A stretch of 64,000 bases of DNA from Pseudobacter sp. (lineage in GTDB: Bacteria; Bacteroidota; Bacteroidia; Chitinophagales; Chitinophagaceae). A program made the position numbers and the translations under genes. The notes under the pieces were generated by a model. It had not been told where the DNA came from. It saw only the letters and a program-made list of their open reading frames with translations, and did not search any database. The stretch lies in assembly GCA_017849455.1 (NCBI GenBank), contig JAFIGX010000004.1, positions 124,001-188,000 of the forward strand. Direction: 5' to 3'. Positions 20,335-28,038 of the stretch are shown here, in pieces; position 1 is the first letter of the stretch, and the number at the start of each line of letters is the position of its first letter.

Positions 20335-21807
20335 TTATCGGTTATTCAATTCCTGGTAAAGTTTGATCTTGTTATATAATGTCTTCCTGTCGATATTCAG
20401 CAGTTTGGCGGCTTTGCTTTTGTTGAAGTTGGTTTCCTTGAGCGCTTTCAGGATCATTTCATATTCCAGGTCGATGGACGCCTCTTTCAGGCTGTTCTCT
20501 GAAAGTGGCTTTCGCAGTGGATTGCCGGTAACTTCGCGTTGAACTACAGGAGAAGTAGTTTCAACCGGTTGCTCTCCGCTCTGCTCGAACAACAGTTTCC
20601 TGTAGTTACTGATCTCGAATGGCAGGCTGCGCACTTCGATCCAGTCGCCATCCGTAAGCAGGGCTGCTCTTTTCACAACATTCTTCAATTCGCGCAGGTT
20701 GCCATGCCATACATAATTCCTGAAAATATCTTCTACTTCGGGGGTGAACCCTTTGATCTTTTTATTGAGACTATCATTGGCTTTCAGGAGGAAATGACGG
20801 GCGAAGGTCATGATGTCTTCCTTGCGCTGCCGCAATGGAGGGAGATCGATGGTGAATTCATTGAACCGGTGGAACAGGTCTTCCCTGAACTTTCCCTTTT
20901 GCGCCGAATCCCATAATTTTTCATTGCTGGCAATGATGATCCGCACATCCAATGCAATATCACGGGTGCCTCCTACTCTTCGCATTTTCCGCTCCTGGAT
21001 CACTCTTAATAATGACACCTGTATCTCATAGGAAAGATTGGCGATCTCATCGAGAAAGATAGTACCGCCATTGGCCAGTTCGAAACTGCCGGCCTTCTGA
21101 CTGACAGCGCCGGTGAATGCTCCTTTTTCATGGCCGAACAATTCACTGCCGGCCAGTTCCTTGCTCAGCGCACCACAGTCGATGGCAATGAACGGAAAAC
21201 TGCTTCGCTTGCTGCGTTTATGGATCTCCTGTGCGATCGCTTCCTTGCCACTGCCGCTTTCTCCGTAAATGATCACGCTGTAATCAGTGGGCGCTACCAG
21301 CACGATCTGGTCCATAAGCTGCTGGAATACCGTGCTGCTGCCGAAAATATATTCCCCGTTATCACTGGAAGGTCTCTTTTTCTCTATCGGTTTTTCCAGT
21401 GCCTCCACTGTTCCGTTCCGGGCCTGCATAGTGGCATGGCCGGGTTGCTGGCTCAGGGCCGACTGGATGGTGTTCAGTATCTCTTCCGGGAACAAAGGTT
21501 TCGTAACATAATCGTAGGCGCCCAGCTTCATCACGTCAACGGCCGTCTTCAGGTCATTGTAACCGGTGATGATGATAACAGGCAGTGAAGGATATTTTTC
21601 CTTGATCTTCAGGAGCATGGTCTTACCATCCATCCCTTCGAGACGGTAATCGCATAATACCAGGTCGAAATCGCTCACTTCATCCAGTATCTCCAGCGCC
21701 TTTTTGGGGGTATATGCTTCCTGTGTTTCATAACCATGTTTGACCAGGAACTTGTTCAACAGAAAGCAAATATCACGATCGTCGTCAATGATCAAAACTT
21801 TTGGCAT
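20335..21807 (-). CDS. NtrC-family sigma-54-dependent response regulator
   Basis: A 490-residue activator. The receiver (about 1-120) has acceptor in LVLCDYRLEGMDG and lysine in DYVTKPL. The AAA+ domain (about 160-395) has Walker A GESGSGKE, the sigma-54-contacting loop GAFTGA, Walker B GGTIFLDEIAN and the arginine region of FREDLFHRFNEF. A C-terminal Fis-type helix-turn-helix (about 445-486) has NKSKAAKLLNIDRKTLYNKI. All key parts look intact, so it should bind enhancer sites and remodel sigma-54 polymerase. It lies 45 bases after rpoN and is followed by two kinases, an arrangement that strongly suggests that sigma factor, activator and sensors are one unit. Confidence 0.95.
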   Translation of the reverse strand: MPKVLIIDDDRDICFLLNKFLVKHGYETQEAYTPKKALEILDEVSDFDLVLCDYRLEGMDGKTMLLKIKEKYPSLPVIIITGYNDLKTAVDVMKLGAYDYVTKPLFPEEILNTIQSALSQQPGHATMQARNGTVEALEKPIEKKRPSSDNGEYIFGSSTVFQQLMDQIVLVAPTDYSVIIYGESGSGKEAIAQEIHKRSKRSSFPFIAIDCGALSKELAGSELFGHEKGAFTGAVSQKAGSFELANGGTIFLDEIANLSYEIQVSLLRVIQERKMRRVGGTRDIALDVRIIIASNEKLWDSAQKGKFREDLFHRFNEFTIDLPPLRQRKEDIMTFARHFLLKANDSLNKKIKGFTPEVEDIFRNYVWHGNLRELKNVVKRAALLTDGDWIEVRSLPFEISNYRKLLFEQSGEQPVETTSPVVQREVTGNPLRKPLSENSLKEASIDLEYEMILKALKETNFNKSKAAKLLNIDRKTLYNKIKLYQELNNR

Positions 21808-21852
21808 ATCGCAGGTGTTTAATGAGTAGAATGGTTGTATAAATTTAAATCG

Positions 21853-23265
21853 TTATCTCCACAATGCCCGCATTTGTGCGGTAGGTATCCGCAGGAGTTC
21901 CCGGTATTTCGCCACCGTACGGCGCGCTATCTTATAGCCTTTCATGGCCAGGATCACCACCAACTGGTGATCGGTGAACGGTGTTTTTTTATCTTCCGTG
22001 GCAATCGCTTCTTCCAGTTCATGCTGAATGATCTTGTTACTGATCACTTCTCCCTGCTGATTGGCCATGCCTTCCGAAAACAGGTCTTTCAGCAATATAT
22101 TGCCGAATGGCGTGGCCGCGTATTTATTGCTGGTGATCCTCGATACGGTCGAAATATCAACACCTACTTCCTGTGCGATATTTTTCAGGATCATAGGTTT
22201 AAGCAGCAAGGGGTCGCCCTCCCTGAAATAATCGTATTGCCATTTCACGATGGTCCGCATGGTCCGGAGCATCGTGCTCTCACGTTGGTGTATAGCCGAA
22301 ATAAACCATTCAGCGGCCTGAAGCTTGCTTTTCAGGTATTGTCCGGCGGCTTTATCGTCCCTGCAACACTGGCTCCTTACGGAATCCATCCAGGCGTGGT
22401 TGATATGCAGGGAAGCAGACCGTTGGCGGGCCAGGTTAACCTCTACGCGGTCCCCTTCTACAGTGATGATGAAGTCGGGGATGATATAATTCCGGGCTAC
22501 CGGTTCTTCCGACTGTGCCGGTAACGGCTGAAGGGGCAATGATGCCACCAGTTCCAGTACAATGCGCAGTTCATCCTCATCGAGTGAAAGGCCGTCACGG
22601 ATCTTTTCCAGTTGCCTGTTCTTCAGGTCTGTGAAATGGTCTTTCACCAGCATGATGGCTGCCGCCACATCGGGCTGTGCAATGTTCCTCCTGTTCAACT
22701 GCAACAATAAGCATTCCCGGATATCCCGTGCGCCGGTCCCCGCAGGGTCGAGGCCCTGGATCACGGGCAGCAGGGCTTCCAGTTCAGCGGCTTCCACCCA
22801 TATTCCATATTTGAACGACATATCTTCAGCAAGTGAGGAAAGGTCCTGGTCGAACATACCATTCTCTGATAAAGAATCGATCATGTAACAAACCCGGTTG
22901 TACTCCTGTTCTTCCAGCAACAATAGGCGGCATTGTTCTTTCAGGGACTGCCGGAAATCAGTGGTTTGCACCAGGGGCCTGTCGGGGACCTCCTCAGCAG
23001 CAAAATAATTGGCGTACTCTGTTTTATAATCGGGAATATCATCGTACCCGAATTCATCCCAGTCGGCAAATTCCTGGATGGTTTCCTGCTTCGCGTTCAC
23101 CTGCTCTTCCTCCGGTTGCTGCTCCTCCAACAATGGGTTCTCTTCCAGTTCCTGCTGGATGCGGTGTTCCAACTCCAGCGTATTCAAATGAAACAGGTTC
23201 AGTAGCTGGATCTGTTGCGGCAAGATCCTTACCTGTTGTTTCTGAGTAATATGTTGGTGGATCAT
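21853..23265 (-). CDS. rpoN: RNA polymerase sigma-54 factor
   Basis: A 470-residue RpoN. Region I is the glutamine- and leucine-rich start (QQVRILPQQIQLLNLFHL), region II is acidic (about 45-110), the core-binding domain follows, and the C-terminal RpoN box ARRTVAKYRE precedes the end MRALWR. The frame is open 14 codons upstream, but MIHQHITQKQQ is the natural region I start. It is the first gene of the minus-strand set rpoN, NtrC-type activator, PAS-PAS kinase, receiver-PAS kinase with gaps of 45, 6 and 16 bases. A weak -24/-12-like site lies at 23365-23378 in front of it. Confidence 0.96.
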   Translation of the reverse strand: MIHQHITQKQQVRILPQQIQLLNLFHLNTLELEHRIQQELEENPLLEEQQPEEEQVNAKQETIQEFADWDEFGYDDIPDYKTEYANYFAAEEVPDRPLVQTTDFRQSLKEQCRLLLLEEQEYNRVCYMIDSLSENGMFDQDLSSLAEDMSFKYGIWVEAAELEALLPVIQGLDPAGTGARDIRECLLLQLNRRNIAQPDVAAAIMLVKDHFTDLKNRQLEKIRDGLSLDEDELRIVLELVASLPLQPLPAQSEEPVARNYIIPDFIITVEGDRVEVNLARQRSASLHINHAWMDSVRSQCCRDDKAAGQYLKSKLQAAEWFISAIHQRESTMLRTMRTIVKWQYDYFREGDPLLLKPMILKNIAQEVGVDISTVSRITSNKYAATPFGNILLKDLFSEGMANQQGEVISNKIIQHELEEAIATEDKKTPFTDHQLVVILAMKGYKIARRTVAKYRELLRIPTAQMRALWR

Positions 23266-23364
23266 GGCAAATGATGGTTTGTACCTGATTCCTACAACAA
23301 GCACCAATCCAAAAAATAATTTTTATGCGAAATATTTTAAAAAGCTTTAGCTTACTGTTTCACA

Positions 23365-23378
23365 GCAGGTTTGCTCCC
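23365..23378 (-). promoter_or_regulatory. weak -24/-12-like site upstream of rpoN
   Basis: Read on the minus strand, GGGAGCAAACCTGC has GG and GC exactly ten bases apart as required for sigma-54, but it otherwise matches the consensus poorly. It lies about 100 bases before the rpoN start. It could support autoregulation, or be chance. Confidence 0.25.
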
Positions 23379-23401
23379 TTAATATCAATCAGCTCCGATT
23401 C

Positions 23402-23416
23402 TGGCGTATTAATTGC
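23402..23416 (+). promoter_or_regulatory. sigma-54 promoter for the CHASE3 kinase gene
   Basis: TGGCGTATTAATTGC matches the -24/-12 consensus TGGCAC-N5-TTGC at eight of ten fixed positions, with GG and GC ten bases apart. The predicted start would be about 23428, some 28 bases before the kinase ATG. It lies between rpoN and the divergent kinase, which makes it a plausible direct target of the adjacent activator. Confidence 0.65.
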
Positions 23417-23455
23417 GATTGTAGAATATATTCCACAATAAGGGTAAGTTATTCC

Positions 23456-24859
23456 ATGAAGTTCAGATTTCAATATATATATACTGCCTTCATACTTTCA
23501 TTCATCATACTCACGGTCTTATCATTCCTGTTCTATAAGCGACTGATGAGCACCAATCGTTTTTCCAATGAAGTGGAACATACGTATGAGACCTTGTATC
23601 TGCTCAATAAGGTGGATTCTTACCTGAAAGATGCGATCAGCGCAGAAAGAGGGTTTATTCTTTCGAGGGACAGCACCCTGTTGGAGCCTTACCTGCTCAA
23701 CCAGCATAAGATCAACCCACTGATCGATTCCCTCCGTACCCTCAGCATCGATAATGCCCGTCAGCAGGTCCATTTCAATAATCTCAAAAGGATCATGTCG
23801 GAACGATTGCAAATGATCAGTAGCAATATCAATAAGGCGGCATTGGGAGAAGAAGCTCATCTCGACCTCCGGCTCCTGCGGGCAAAGGTACTGATGAATG
23901 AATATGATCTCATGCTGCAACGGATAGAGGGAGAGGCAAGGCGGATGCTCCTTGCCCGCAATGAACAAAAAGAACTGTATCAGCGCAACACGCCCAACTT
24001 CCTGTACGTGATCTTTGTTTTTTCTGCCATTACATTCGTAGTATCATTTTTCATCATCAACAGGGAATTGCGGAAAAGACTGGGCTTTCAGCAACAGTTA
24101 CAGCAACAGGTAGGTGTGTTGAACAGGGCCAATGCAGAGTTGGAGCAGCTCACGCATACTGCTTCGCATCACCTGCAGGAACCTCTGCGCAAGATCAGGA
24201 CCTTTGCGGACAGGCTCGCCAATAAACATAAGGAAAGCATACCGGAAGAAACACGCGGCCTGTTGCATAAAATTGAAAATACCGCAGCCCACATGCAGGG
24301 ACTCACCGATGATATGGCCAAATACTCGAGCCTGATCACTGCCCAGGAATACCCTACCGATGTAGACCTCAACTATGTGCTGCTGAAAGTGGCGGAGAAG
24401 ATGGATGAGCGGCTTGCCCTGCAGGAAGGAAAGCTGATCATCACCAACAGCTTACCGGTGATCAGGGGTATCCCTCACCAGTTGGCCACCTTATTTGAAC
24501 AACTGATCGATAATTCCCTCAAATTCTCCCGTAAGGATGAACCACCTGTCATCACCATTACCAGGGAAGAGATCAGTGGGAAAAAGATCAGTGATACGGT
24601 CACTTCCCTTTTCGGAGGCACGATCTATCATAAAGTCAGCGTAGCCGATAATGGCATGGGCTTCAGCAATGAGTTCGCAGAAAAAATTTTCGAGCTTTTC
24701 CAGAAGCTCGATACGCACCAGCTTTTTTACCAGAGTAAAGGCATTGGGCTTGCCATGGTACAGCGCATCATGATCAATCATGGCGGCAATGTCAATGCCA
24801 CCGGCATCATCGGCAAAGGCGCCACCTTTTACCTGTATTTCCCGATCCCCCCGGTCTGA
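23456..24859 (+). CDS. CHASE3-domain membrane histidine kinase with altered H-box
   Basis: A 467-residue sensor with two membrane segments (about 8-27 and 182-202) flanking an extracytoplasmic CHASE3-like helical domain (about 35-178, with DAISAERGFILSRD). The kinase core then reads TASHHLQEPLRKIRTF, where the residue after the phospho-accepting His is His rather than Asp or Glu. The N box LFEQLIDNSLKFS and G1 DNGMGF are normal, but G2 reads SKGIGLAMVQ, lacking the first Gly of GxGxG. Known kinases need the acidic neighbour for autophosphorylation, so activity may be reduced or altered; this is inference. It lies behind a sigma-54 promoter and is followed by a small receiver gene. Confidence 0.9.
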   Translation: MKFRFQYIYTAFILSFIILTVLSFLFYKRLMSTNRFSNEVEHTYETLYLLNKVDSYLKDAISAERGFILSRDSTLLEPYLLNQHKINPLIDSLRTLSIDNARQQVHFNNLKRIMSERLQMISSNINKAALGEEAHLDLRLLRAKVLMNEYDLMLQRIEGEARRMLLARNEQKELYQRNTPNFLYVIFVFSAITFVVSFFIINRELRKRLGFQQQLQQQVGVLNRANAELEQLTHTASHHLQEPLRKIRTFADRLANKHKESIPEETRGLLHKIENTAAHMQGLTDDMAKYSSLITAQEYPTDVDLNYVLLKVAEKMDERLALQEGKLIITNSLPVIRGIPHQLATLFEQLIDNSLKFSRKDEPPVITITREEISGKKISDTVTSLFGGTIYHKVSVADNGMGFSNEFAEKIFELFQKLDTHQLFYQSKGIGLAMVQRIMINHGGNVNATGIIGKGATFYLYFPIPPV

Positions 24860-24881
24860 TCTGCGCTCCGTCAGATTGATC

Positions 24882-24912
24882 TTTGCGATTCAACTACAGG
24901 GGGTTACATTTG
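24882..24912 (+). promoter_or_regulatory. Bacteroidota housekeeping promoter (TTTG-N19-TAnnTTTG)
   Basis: TTTG at 24882-24885 and TACATTTG at 24905-24912 are separated by 19 bases, matching the -33/-7 consensus known from Bacteroides. Transcription would begin near 24918, about 16 bases before the ATG of the following response regulator. This gene can therefore be expressed independently of the sigma-54 promoter upstream of the kinase. Confidence 0.75.
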
Positions 24913-24933
24913 TATATAAACGTACAGTCCTCT

Positions 24934-25365
24934 ATGCAAAAACTCTTTATCCTGATCGCGGAAGATGATGCGGATGATCGTTTCTTGTTGCAAACTGCCT
25001 TTGAGGAGAACGGCTTCACGGATACCTTGCATTTTGTAGAGAACGGGATCGAATTACTGGAATACCTTACCGGGATCATGCATAAGAAGAACCTGGACAT
25101 TCAATATCCGGGATTTATTTTACTCGATCTCAATATGCCTAAAAAAGACGGGAGAGAAGTTTTGAAAGAGATCAAACAGCATCCCGAACTGAAAAAAATA
25201 CCAGTGATCGTTTTTACCACCACCAAGAATGAGCATGAGATCAGACGTTGTTATGAGCTCGGGGCGAACACCTATGTGGTGAAACCGGTAAGTTTCGATT
25301 CCCTGGTGAAAGTGATCTACGAGATCAGGAGCTATTGGTTTGAGACTGCCTCTATTCCCGTTTAG
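24934..25365 (+). CDS. single-domain response regulator (Rcp1-like)
   Basis: A 143-residue stand-alone receiver with the acidic pair AEDDADD, acceptor Asp in FILLDLNMPKKDG, the threonine stretch VIVFTTTKN and lysine in TYVVKPVSFD. The insert between beta strands (IMHKKNLDIQYPG) is typical of Rcp1-like partners of DLQEPLRK kinases. There is no output domain, so it probably acts as a phosphate shuttle or by protein contact. The ATG at 24934 is favoured over an upstream start at 24883 because the latter overlaps the promoter and adds non-family sequence. It follows the CHASE3 kinase by 74 bases. Confidence 0.9.
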   Translation: MQKLFILIAEDDADDRFLLQTAFEENGFTDTLHFVENGIELLEYLTGIMHKKNLDIQYPGFILLDLNMPKKDGREVLKEIKQHPELKKIPVIVFTTTKNEHEIRRCYELGANTYVVKPVSFDSLVKVIYEIRSYWFETASIPV

Positions 25366-25562
25366 TCCTTTTCTTCCCCAACCAGTTCACCCTGTTTAGC
25401 AAGCCACCTGGTTTCTCCGTTATCAGTATCGCCGCAAAAGAGATGAAAAAGCTGGAATGAAATTTAAGTATTAAAACCAGTGCCTGCAGGCAGCGGAGAT
25501 ATTTGGGTAGAACGCTCCACATTAAACAGATAAATCCAGGTCACAGTATCAAAATCATTGAG

Positions 25563-25901
25563 TTGACTGCCAGAAAAAAAATATTGATCATAGATGATGA
25601 GCCCGATCTGTGCTCCTTACTGAAAACTTATTTCTCCAGGAAGGACTACGAGGTACATTTCACGCATACCTTGCATGAAGGAGTGATGGCTATGCAGGCG
25701 ATCATGCCCGACATACTTTTTCTCGATAATAATTTGCCGGACGGGCTCGGTTGGTTGCAGGTAGAATTATTCCTGAAAACCAATCCCGGTCTTCTTCTTT
25801 ACCTGATGAGCGGGCTCCCGCCTTCTTTTCCCGAAATGTCAGGGGTCAATTACCGGATGCTCATCAAGCCGATCTCTTTCGCCGACCTCGAGACGCTTTG
25901 A
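25563..25901 (+). CDS. small response regulator, start uncertain
   Basis: A receiver of about 112 residues: KKILIIDDEPDLCSLL supplies the acidic pair, the acceptor lies in DILFLDNNLPDGLG, and lysine is in RMLIKPISF. The normal last helix is shortened (ends FADLETL). No ATG fits; TTG at 25563 gives a compact protein, and a TTG at 25503 would add 20 residues. It lies between the Rcp1-like gene and the convergent GAPDH gene, four bases from the latter's end. Probably a phosphorelay component. Confidence 0.75.
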   Translation: MTARKKILIIDDEPDLCSLLKTYFSRKDYEVHFTHTLHEGVMAMQAIMPDILFLDNNLPDGLGWLQVELFLKTNPGLLLYLMSGLPPSFPEMSGVNYRMLIKPISFADLETL

Positions 25902-25905
25902 ACGT

Positions 25906-26895
25906 TTATACCAGGGATTTAAGATTATGAAGCCAGTCGATCATCCGGCTCGTGTATCCATATTCGTTATCGAACCAGGTGATCAGTTTGCAGTGATTGC
26001 CCACGGAAGAGGTCAACGTTCCGTCGATCACGCAGGAATGTGTATTGCCTTTGATATCGAGCGATACCAACGGGTCTTCGGTATACTCAATGATGCCTTT
26101 GTATTCATCGGCAGCCGCTTTCCGGAAAAGCTGGTTGATGGTCTCCCTGGACGCAGGCTGTTTCAACTGGATTGTGAAATCGGCCAGCGCTCCATTGGCC
26201 ACCGGCACGCGGGTGGAGACCGCTGCGATCCTATGCTGTAAAACGGGAAATAATTTTTCGAGCGACTGGTGAAGGTCTATTTCAACCGGTATGATGGATT
26301 CGGAGGCGGCCCTGCCGCGACGGAATTGTTTGTGAGGAGCATCCACCAGTTCCTGCCTGGAGGTATAGGAATGCAGGATGTTGAGCTGTACCGATTCGAT
26401 CCCGATCGCATTCAATATATAAAGGATATGCGTGGAGCAATTGGTCATGCAGCCGCCGGGCGAGATGATATCCGTTCCAGGCGTCAGTGCATGTTGGTTG
26501 AACCCATAGATCAGCAGGGGAATGTCGGCAGATCCGGTAGTAGAGAGCAATACTTTTTTTGCGCCTGCGTCGAGATGGGCAGATGCTCCGGCTTTGGTGG
26601 TGAAAAGACCCGAACATTCCAATACTACATCCACCTGCAATGCTTTCCAGGGAAGGGATGAAGGATGGGATTGCTGGAATACTGTAATAGAGCGGTCATT
26701 CACGAGAAGCTGATCACCCTGCAGGCTTACCGGCTCGGGAAAAGTACCATAGACTGAATCATAACGCAGCAGGTAAACCAGGTTGGCAGGGTCCATGATA
26801 TCATTGACTGCAACCAATTCGATCCCGGGATGATCGACTAACCTCCTGAACAACAGGCGACCGATCCTTCCCATTCCATTGATGGCGATTCGCAT
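25906..26895 (-). CDS. divergent glyceraldehyde-3-phosphate dehydrogenase paralogue
   Basis: A 329-residue protein of the GAPDH family. The Rossmann start is NGMGRIGR and VND keeps the NAD-selecting Asp. The catalytic segment reads SPGGCMTNCSTH, with Cys 149 and the activating His 175 in ILHSYTSRQ, instead of the usual SNASCTTNC and HAYT contexts. RRGRAA and WFDNEYGYTSRM are close to the normal phosphate-site and C-terminal motifs. Both catalytic residues are present, so it is probably an active dehydrogenase with changed substrate range or regulation; erythrose-4-phosphate dehydrogenase is an alternative. A second, canonical gap gene elsewhere is expected but cannot be seen here. It lies alone, convergent with the response regulator. 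Confidence 0.88.
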   Translation of the reverse strand: MRIAINGMGRIGRLLFRRLVDHPGIELVAVNDIMDPANLVYLLRYDSVYGTFPEPVSLQGDQLLVNDRSITVFQQSHPSSLPWKALQVDVVLECSGLFTTKAGASAHLDAGAKKVLLSTTGSADIPLLIYGFNQHALTPGTDIISPGGCMTNCSTHILYILNAIGIESVQLNILHSYTSRQELVDAPHKQFRRGRAASESIIPVEIDLHQSLEKLFPVLQHRIAAVSTRVPVANGALADFTIQLKQPASRETINQLFRKAAADEYKGIIEYTEDPLVSLDIKGNTHSCVIDGTLTSSVGNHCKLITWFDNEYGYTSRMIDWLHNLKSLV

Positions 26896-26942
26896 AGTGT
26901 GTCGTTTTGAAAAAGATGCAAATATCGGGGAAGTTGGGGGAG

Positions 26943-27026
26943 GTTGAAAAGTTAATATGTTGAAAGGTTGACAAGCTGGCCTCCAATGGCCGGTGACCTT
27001 GTCAAACTTTCAATTTGAATGGTTTT
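26943..27026. repeat. inverted repeat of GTTGA-type words
   Basis: TTGAAAGGTTGACAAG (26960-26975) pairs with 26998-27013 with one mismatch, around a centre containing a further TGGCC/GGCC pairing, and a T run follows at 27023. The left side is extended by more GTTGAAAAGTTAATAT words. It lies between the divergent GAPDH and small acidic protein genes, unlike related elements that follow stop codons. The rest of the 26896-27301 gap is AT-rich, with nothing else I can name. Confidence 0.8.
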
Positions 27027-27301
27027 TTCTATTAAACACATATTAAGCAATAACTTACACTTTATAATTTATAAAATTTATCCCTCTCCTCCACTCCCTG
27101 CCATCCGTTTCCATTATTATCCTAATTTTGGCCTGAACGTTACCCTTTGAAAATTCGCATTAAGCCAATTCTGCCTATCCACTGCGCAGCTCATTAAATT
27201 CTACCCCGTAAATCGGGAACCCAACTGACTATTAAATTCGTTTGCTTACAACCTGTTGATTCTTCTTTTTAAACATTTAAAAAAGAGTGGAGGAGATCCG
27301 T

Positions 27302-27568
27302 ATGTATTCGTATGCATTATTGGAGTCAGGCTGTCATTACCTGGTTCAGGAAAAAGAAGAAAGCCCGGTAACACTTATCAAGGTCACGGTAGAGACTGAT
27401 CACTGCCTGTATGTAACAAGGTATGCTGATAACCCGGTCATGGAATGGAAGAAGAAAAATGACCCCATTTTCGACATACTGGAACTACTGAGTGATGATA
27501 AAGTGAGGGAATGGCAATCTGTTTATAACGATAACCAGGATGCCTACTATGAAGAGGACGATGATTAG
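27302..27568 (+). CDS. small acidic hypothetical protein
   Basis: An 88-residue protein starting MYSYALLESG and ending in the acidic run YYEEDDD. No membrane segment and no known domain. The ATG at 27302 is preceded by GGAGGA at good spacing, an unusually strong ribosome binding site here, which supports the start and suggests high expression. The upstream GTG at 27287 overlaps that site. It is followed by a long bipartite hairpin. Function unknown. Confidence 0.7.
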   Translation: MYSYALLESGCHYLVQEKEESPVTLIKVTVETDHCLYVTRYADNPVMEWKKKNDPIFDILELLSDDKVREWQSVYNDNQDAYYEEDDD

Positions 27569-27576
27569 CAAAGACT

Positions 27577-27629
27577 GTTGCAGGCTACTTTCAGCCGGTA
27601 TCCCTGGCTGAAAGTAACCCCACTGCAAC
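27577..27629. terminator. bipartite hairpin between convergent genes
   Basis: An inner perfect 11-bp stem (TACTTTCAGCC 27586-27596 with 27606-27616) is enclosed by an outer 7-bp stem (GTTGCAG 27577-27583 with CTGCAAC 27623-27629). There is no T run in either direction. It sits between two converging genes, so a role in ending or protecting both transcripts is likely. Confidence 0.6.
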
Positions 27630-27645
27630 CGGGATGATGTTCACA

Positions 27646-27891
27646 TCATGCCTTCCTGAATAAACTGATCAGGAACAGCAGCACGACAGCGCCGCAGGTG
27701 GCCAGCAACAAACTGCCTAACAGCCCACCCCCAACGCTGATGTTCAATTGACGCGCAAGCCATCCACCGATCACTGCACCTAATATACCGACCACAATAT
27801 TCCCCAACAATCCGAAACCTCCGCCTTTTGTGATCTGTCCGGCCAGCCAACCGGCTACCGCACCGATAAGGATAAACCATAAAAAATGCAT
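27646..27891 (-). CDS. GlsB/YeaQ/YmgE-family membrane protein
   Basis: An 81-residue protein with three hydrophobic helices and the glycine-rich pattern of the transglycosylase-associated family (GAVAGWLAGQITKGGGFGLLGNIVVGILGAVIGGW, positions about 9-44). Members are small inner-membrane proteins often induced by stress. The biochemical role is unknown. It is convergent with the small acidic protein gene. Confidence 0.88.
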   Translation of the reverse strand: MHFLWFILIGAVAGWLAGQITKGGGFGLLGNIVVGILGAVIGGWLARQLNISVGGGLLGSLLLATCGAVVLLFLISLFRKA

Positions 27892-28038
27892 AAATTCAGG
27901 TTTGATGATTGAATGATCCGGAGAAGTTACAACTTTATCCTTTGAATTACCAGTTTAACGGCATGTAAGTTTTTTATTACTTGCCTCTTATATAAATTAG
28001 TCCGATTTTACGTTTCTTTTATCAAGGTGCTACCTACC

